Positions 62,900-64,000 of a stretch of DNA of 64,000 nt are shown in pieces. Under the pieces are notes generated by a model, which saw nothing but the letters and a program-made list of their open reading frames with translations, searched no databases and had not been told where the DNA came from. The stretch's first letter is position 1. Every line of letters begins with the position of its first letter. The DNA is from Nocardioides marinus (GTDB lineage Bacteria > Pseudomonadota > Alphaproteobacteria > Rhodobacterales > Rhodobacteraceae), in assembly GCA_019801415.1 (NCBI GenBank), contig JAHVJD010000001.1, positions 434,001 to 498,000 on the forward strand, written 5' to 3'. Made by a program: the position numbers and the translations under genes.

Positions 62900-64000
62900 T
62901 CAGCGTGTGGTTACAGGAATGCAGTCCGCATCGCCAGCCACCAGCGCCGAGCAGAACCGGCGGGTGTCCGACAGCCCTTCGAACCCCATCGCCCGCAGCC
63001 GGTAGAAGGTGCGACCGCCGCTTTCGGCGCGCTGGATCACCCGCTGCTTGCCTGCCAGGAAATCAGAGAACCGCGCGTAGATCCGATCCCACTCGGCGCG
63101 GGCGATCTCGGCGCTTTCATAGGCCCCGAGTTGCGCGAGTCGTGTGCCCGGCGGCAGGGTGGCGGGGTCGACTTCCACCGTGGCGCGGCTGGCGGCAACC
63201 GCCGGAGCGGCGGCAGCGGTCCGGGTGATCCGCGCCGGACGGGCCGGCGGGCGCAGAGAGCGTTTCACGCCCGGTGCATTCAACAAGGCCGGAGAAATCT
63301 TGGCCGCTTCCGCCAGTGCCGGGCGCAGCGGTTCCGGCTGCACGATGGCGGGCGCCGAGACCGGGGTGGCCGCCGAGAGGCTTTCGGCTTCGGCCGCCAG
63401 TTCGGCCACCAGCGCATCGATATCGCCGTTCTGGAAAGAGGCAACCGCGGCCTCGCTGACGCCCGCATCCTCGGCGGGCTGGGCCGTGGCGGCTGCCTGT
63501 TGCGCAGAGACCTGCGCCGTCAGCAGTGCTTGCGGCTTGTCATCCTCGGTCAGTTCGATGGCGGCAGGTGCCAGCGTCAGCCGATCGGCTGGCGCGGCGG
63601 CGCTGCCCTGCGCAGCCACAGCATTCACCGCCAGCCCCTGATGGTCGGCCTGGATGCCGCCGGGGTTGGCCGGAGCCTCCCGCATCGGGCCTTCGGCTGC
63701 GCGCACAACCGGCACGCCGCTGACATCCCGCATCACCAGCTTGTAGCCCCAGACACCGACACCGGCGACGAGCGCCACCGATGCCGCGGCACCCAGCAGC
63801 CTGAGCGCCTGCGTCATGCCCGCGCGGGCCTGTCCCGGCGCAGGCGGCACATAGCCGAATTCATCCGGTTCGGCGTAGGTATACTGCGGTTCGGCCCCTG
63901 GGCCGGCATATGCCTGTTCGGCGGGATAGCCCTGCGGCGCGTAGCCTTGCGGTTGATATCCCTGCGCGTGATACCCCTGCGGCTGGTAGCCGGGGGCCGG
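62900..64000 (-). CDS. SPOR domain-containing protein (5' end cut by window edge)
   Basis: At least 366 residues. The C-terminal SPOR domain (about the last 80 residues; TRLAQLGAYESAEIARAEWDRI to FCSALVAGDADCIPVTTR) binds denuded peptidoglycan at the septum. Upstream is one membrane helix (LLGAAASVALVAGVGVWGYKLV) with a long Ala/Pro-rich periplasmic linker, and before the helix, at the window edge, a cytoplasmic Tyr/Pro/Gln/Gly repeat (YQPQG, YHAQG, YAPQG). The topology is that of FtsN/DamX-like division proteins. The frame is open to base 64000; a GTG at 63850 is not a start. It lies 44 bp before nagZ in the same direction. Confidence 0.87.
   Translation of the reverse strand, partial: PAPGYQPQGYHAQGYQPQGYAPQGYPAEQAYAGPGAEPQYTYAEPDEFGYVPPAPGQARAGMTQALRLLGAAASVALVAGVGVWGYKLVMRDVSGVPVVRAAEGPMREAPANPGGIQADHQGLAVNAVAAQGSAAAPADRLTLAPAAIELTEDDKPQALLTAQVSAQQAAATAQPAEDAGVSEAAVASFQNGDIDALVAELAAEAESLSAATPVSAPAIVQPEPLRPALAEAAKISPALLNAPGVKRSLRPPARPARITRTAAAAPAVAASRATVEVDPATLPPGTRLAQLGAYESAEIARAEWDRIYARFSDFLAGKQRVIQRAESGGRTFYRLRAMGFEGLSDTRRFCSALVAGDADCIPVTTR

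Overview
The window is 64 kb of high-GC chromosomal DNA from an alphaproteobacterium, most likely a roseobacter-group member of the Rhodobacteraceae (Ruegeria/Phaeobacter/Leisingera-like). The grounds are gene content and order (lptF-lptG-lptD-surA-pdxA-rsmA; rpmF-plsX-fabH-ihfA-merR followed by tRNA-Pro; nagZ-scpA-scpB; prfA-prmC-DUF4167), an alphaproteobacterial-type Fur/Mur, and a long-form dCTP deaminase. The genus is an inference. No prophage, insertion sequence, CRISPR array or rRNA operon was seen. Genes are dense, often coupled by ATGA or similar short overlaps.

Layout. 1-2.1 kb: truncated sensor kinase and a metallo-beta-lactamase-fold hydrolase. 2.1-2.6 kb: two identical tRNA-Asn genes, each with its own promoter. 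2.8-9.3 kb: a tricarboxylate-uptake locus (tctCBA on the minus strand, divergent from a TctD/TctE-like two-component system with its own periplasmic binding protein). 9.3-15.6 kb: small membrane and stress genes, ndk, an ABC-F ATPase, MarC, a periplasmic aspartic protease, a CHAP lipoprotein and holC. 15.6-25.4 kb: pepA and the outer-membrane biogenesis operon (lptFG, lptD, surA, pdxA, rsmA) plus a GNAT enzyme. 25.6-28.5 kb: DUF4167 protein and the release-factor pair prmC/prfA. 28.5-35.7 kb: small secreted proteins, two overlapping agmatinase-family genes, an M20 amidohydrolase, mazG, a nucleoside hydrolase and a GNAT gene. 35.9-47.6 kb: two small lipoproteins, eno, a DMT exporter, fur/mur, a DEAD-box helicase, an EEP nuclease, a P-loop protein, selO, a cupin, anmK and tyrS. 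48-53.8 kb: a small membrane ORF, a FemAB/GNAT-like gene, a 3-hydroxyacyl-CoA-type SDR, uup, olsB and bamE. 53.8-64 kb: DUF177-rpmF-plsX-fabH-ihfA-merR, tRNA-Pro, dcd, scpB-scpA-nagZ and a truncated SPOR-domain protein.

How the genes fit together. Much of the window serves the cell envelope: LPS transport (LptF/G/D), outer-membrane protein folding (SurA, BamE), murein recycling (AnmK, NagZ, SPOR protein), membrane lipids (PlsX, FabH, OlsB), and chromosome segregation (ScpA/B). Smaller metabolic themes are di/tricarboxylate uptake, guanidino-compound hydrolysis, nucleotide housekeeping (Ndk, MazG, Dcd, nucleoside hydrolase) and translation (PrfA, PrmC, RsmA, TyrS, RpmF).

The most unusual feature is a family of structured intergenic repeats: three long copies (about 41.29-41.56, 47.84-48.06 and 50.06-50.28 kb) and one partial copy (29.42-29.47 kb). 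Each long copy holds the same ordered set of hairpins. The stems differ in sequence between copies but stay complementary, which points to selection on structure. Other regulatory candidates are a promoter/operator/ribosome-binding-site palindrome before the SDR gene, a palindrome before eno that resembles sites of a central-carbon LacI-type regulator, and a perfect 34-bp palindrome after uup. Two small genes shorter than 60 codons are proposed at 36.26-36.43 and 48.09-48.25 kb.
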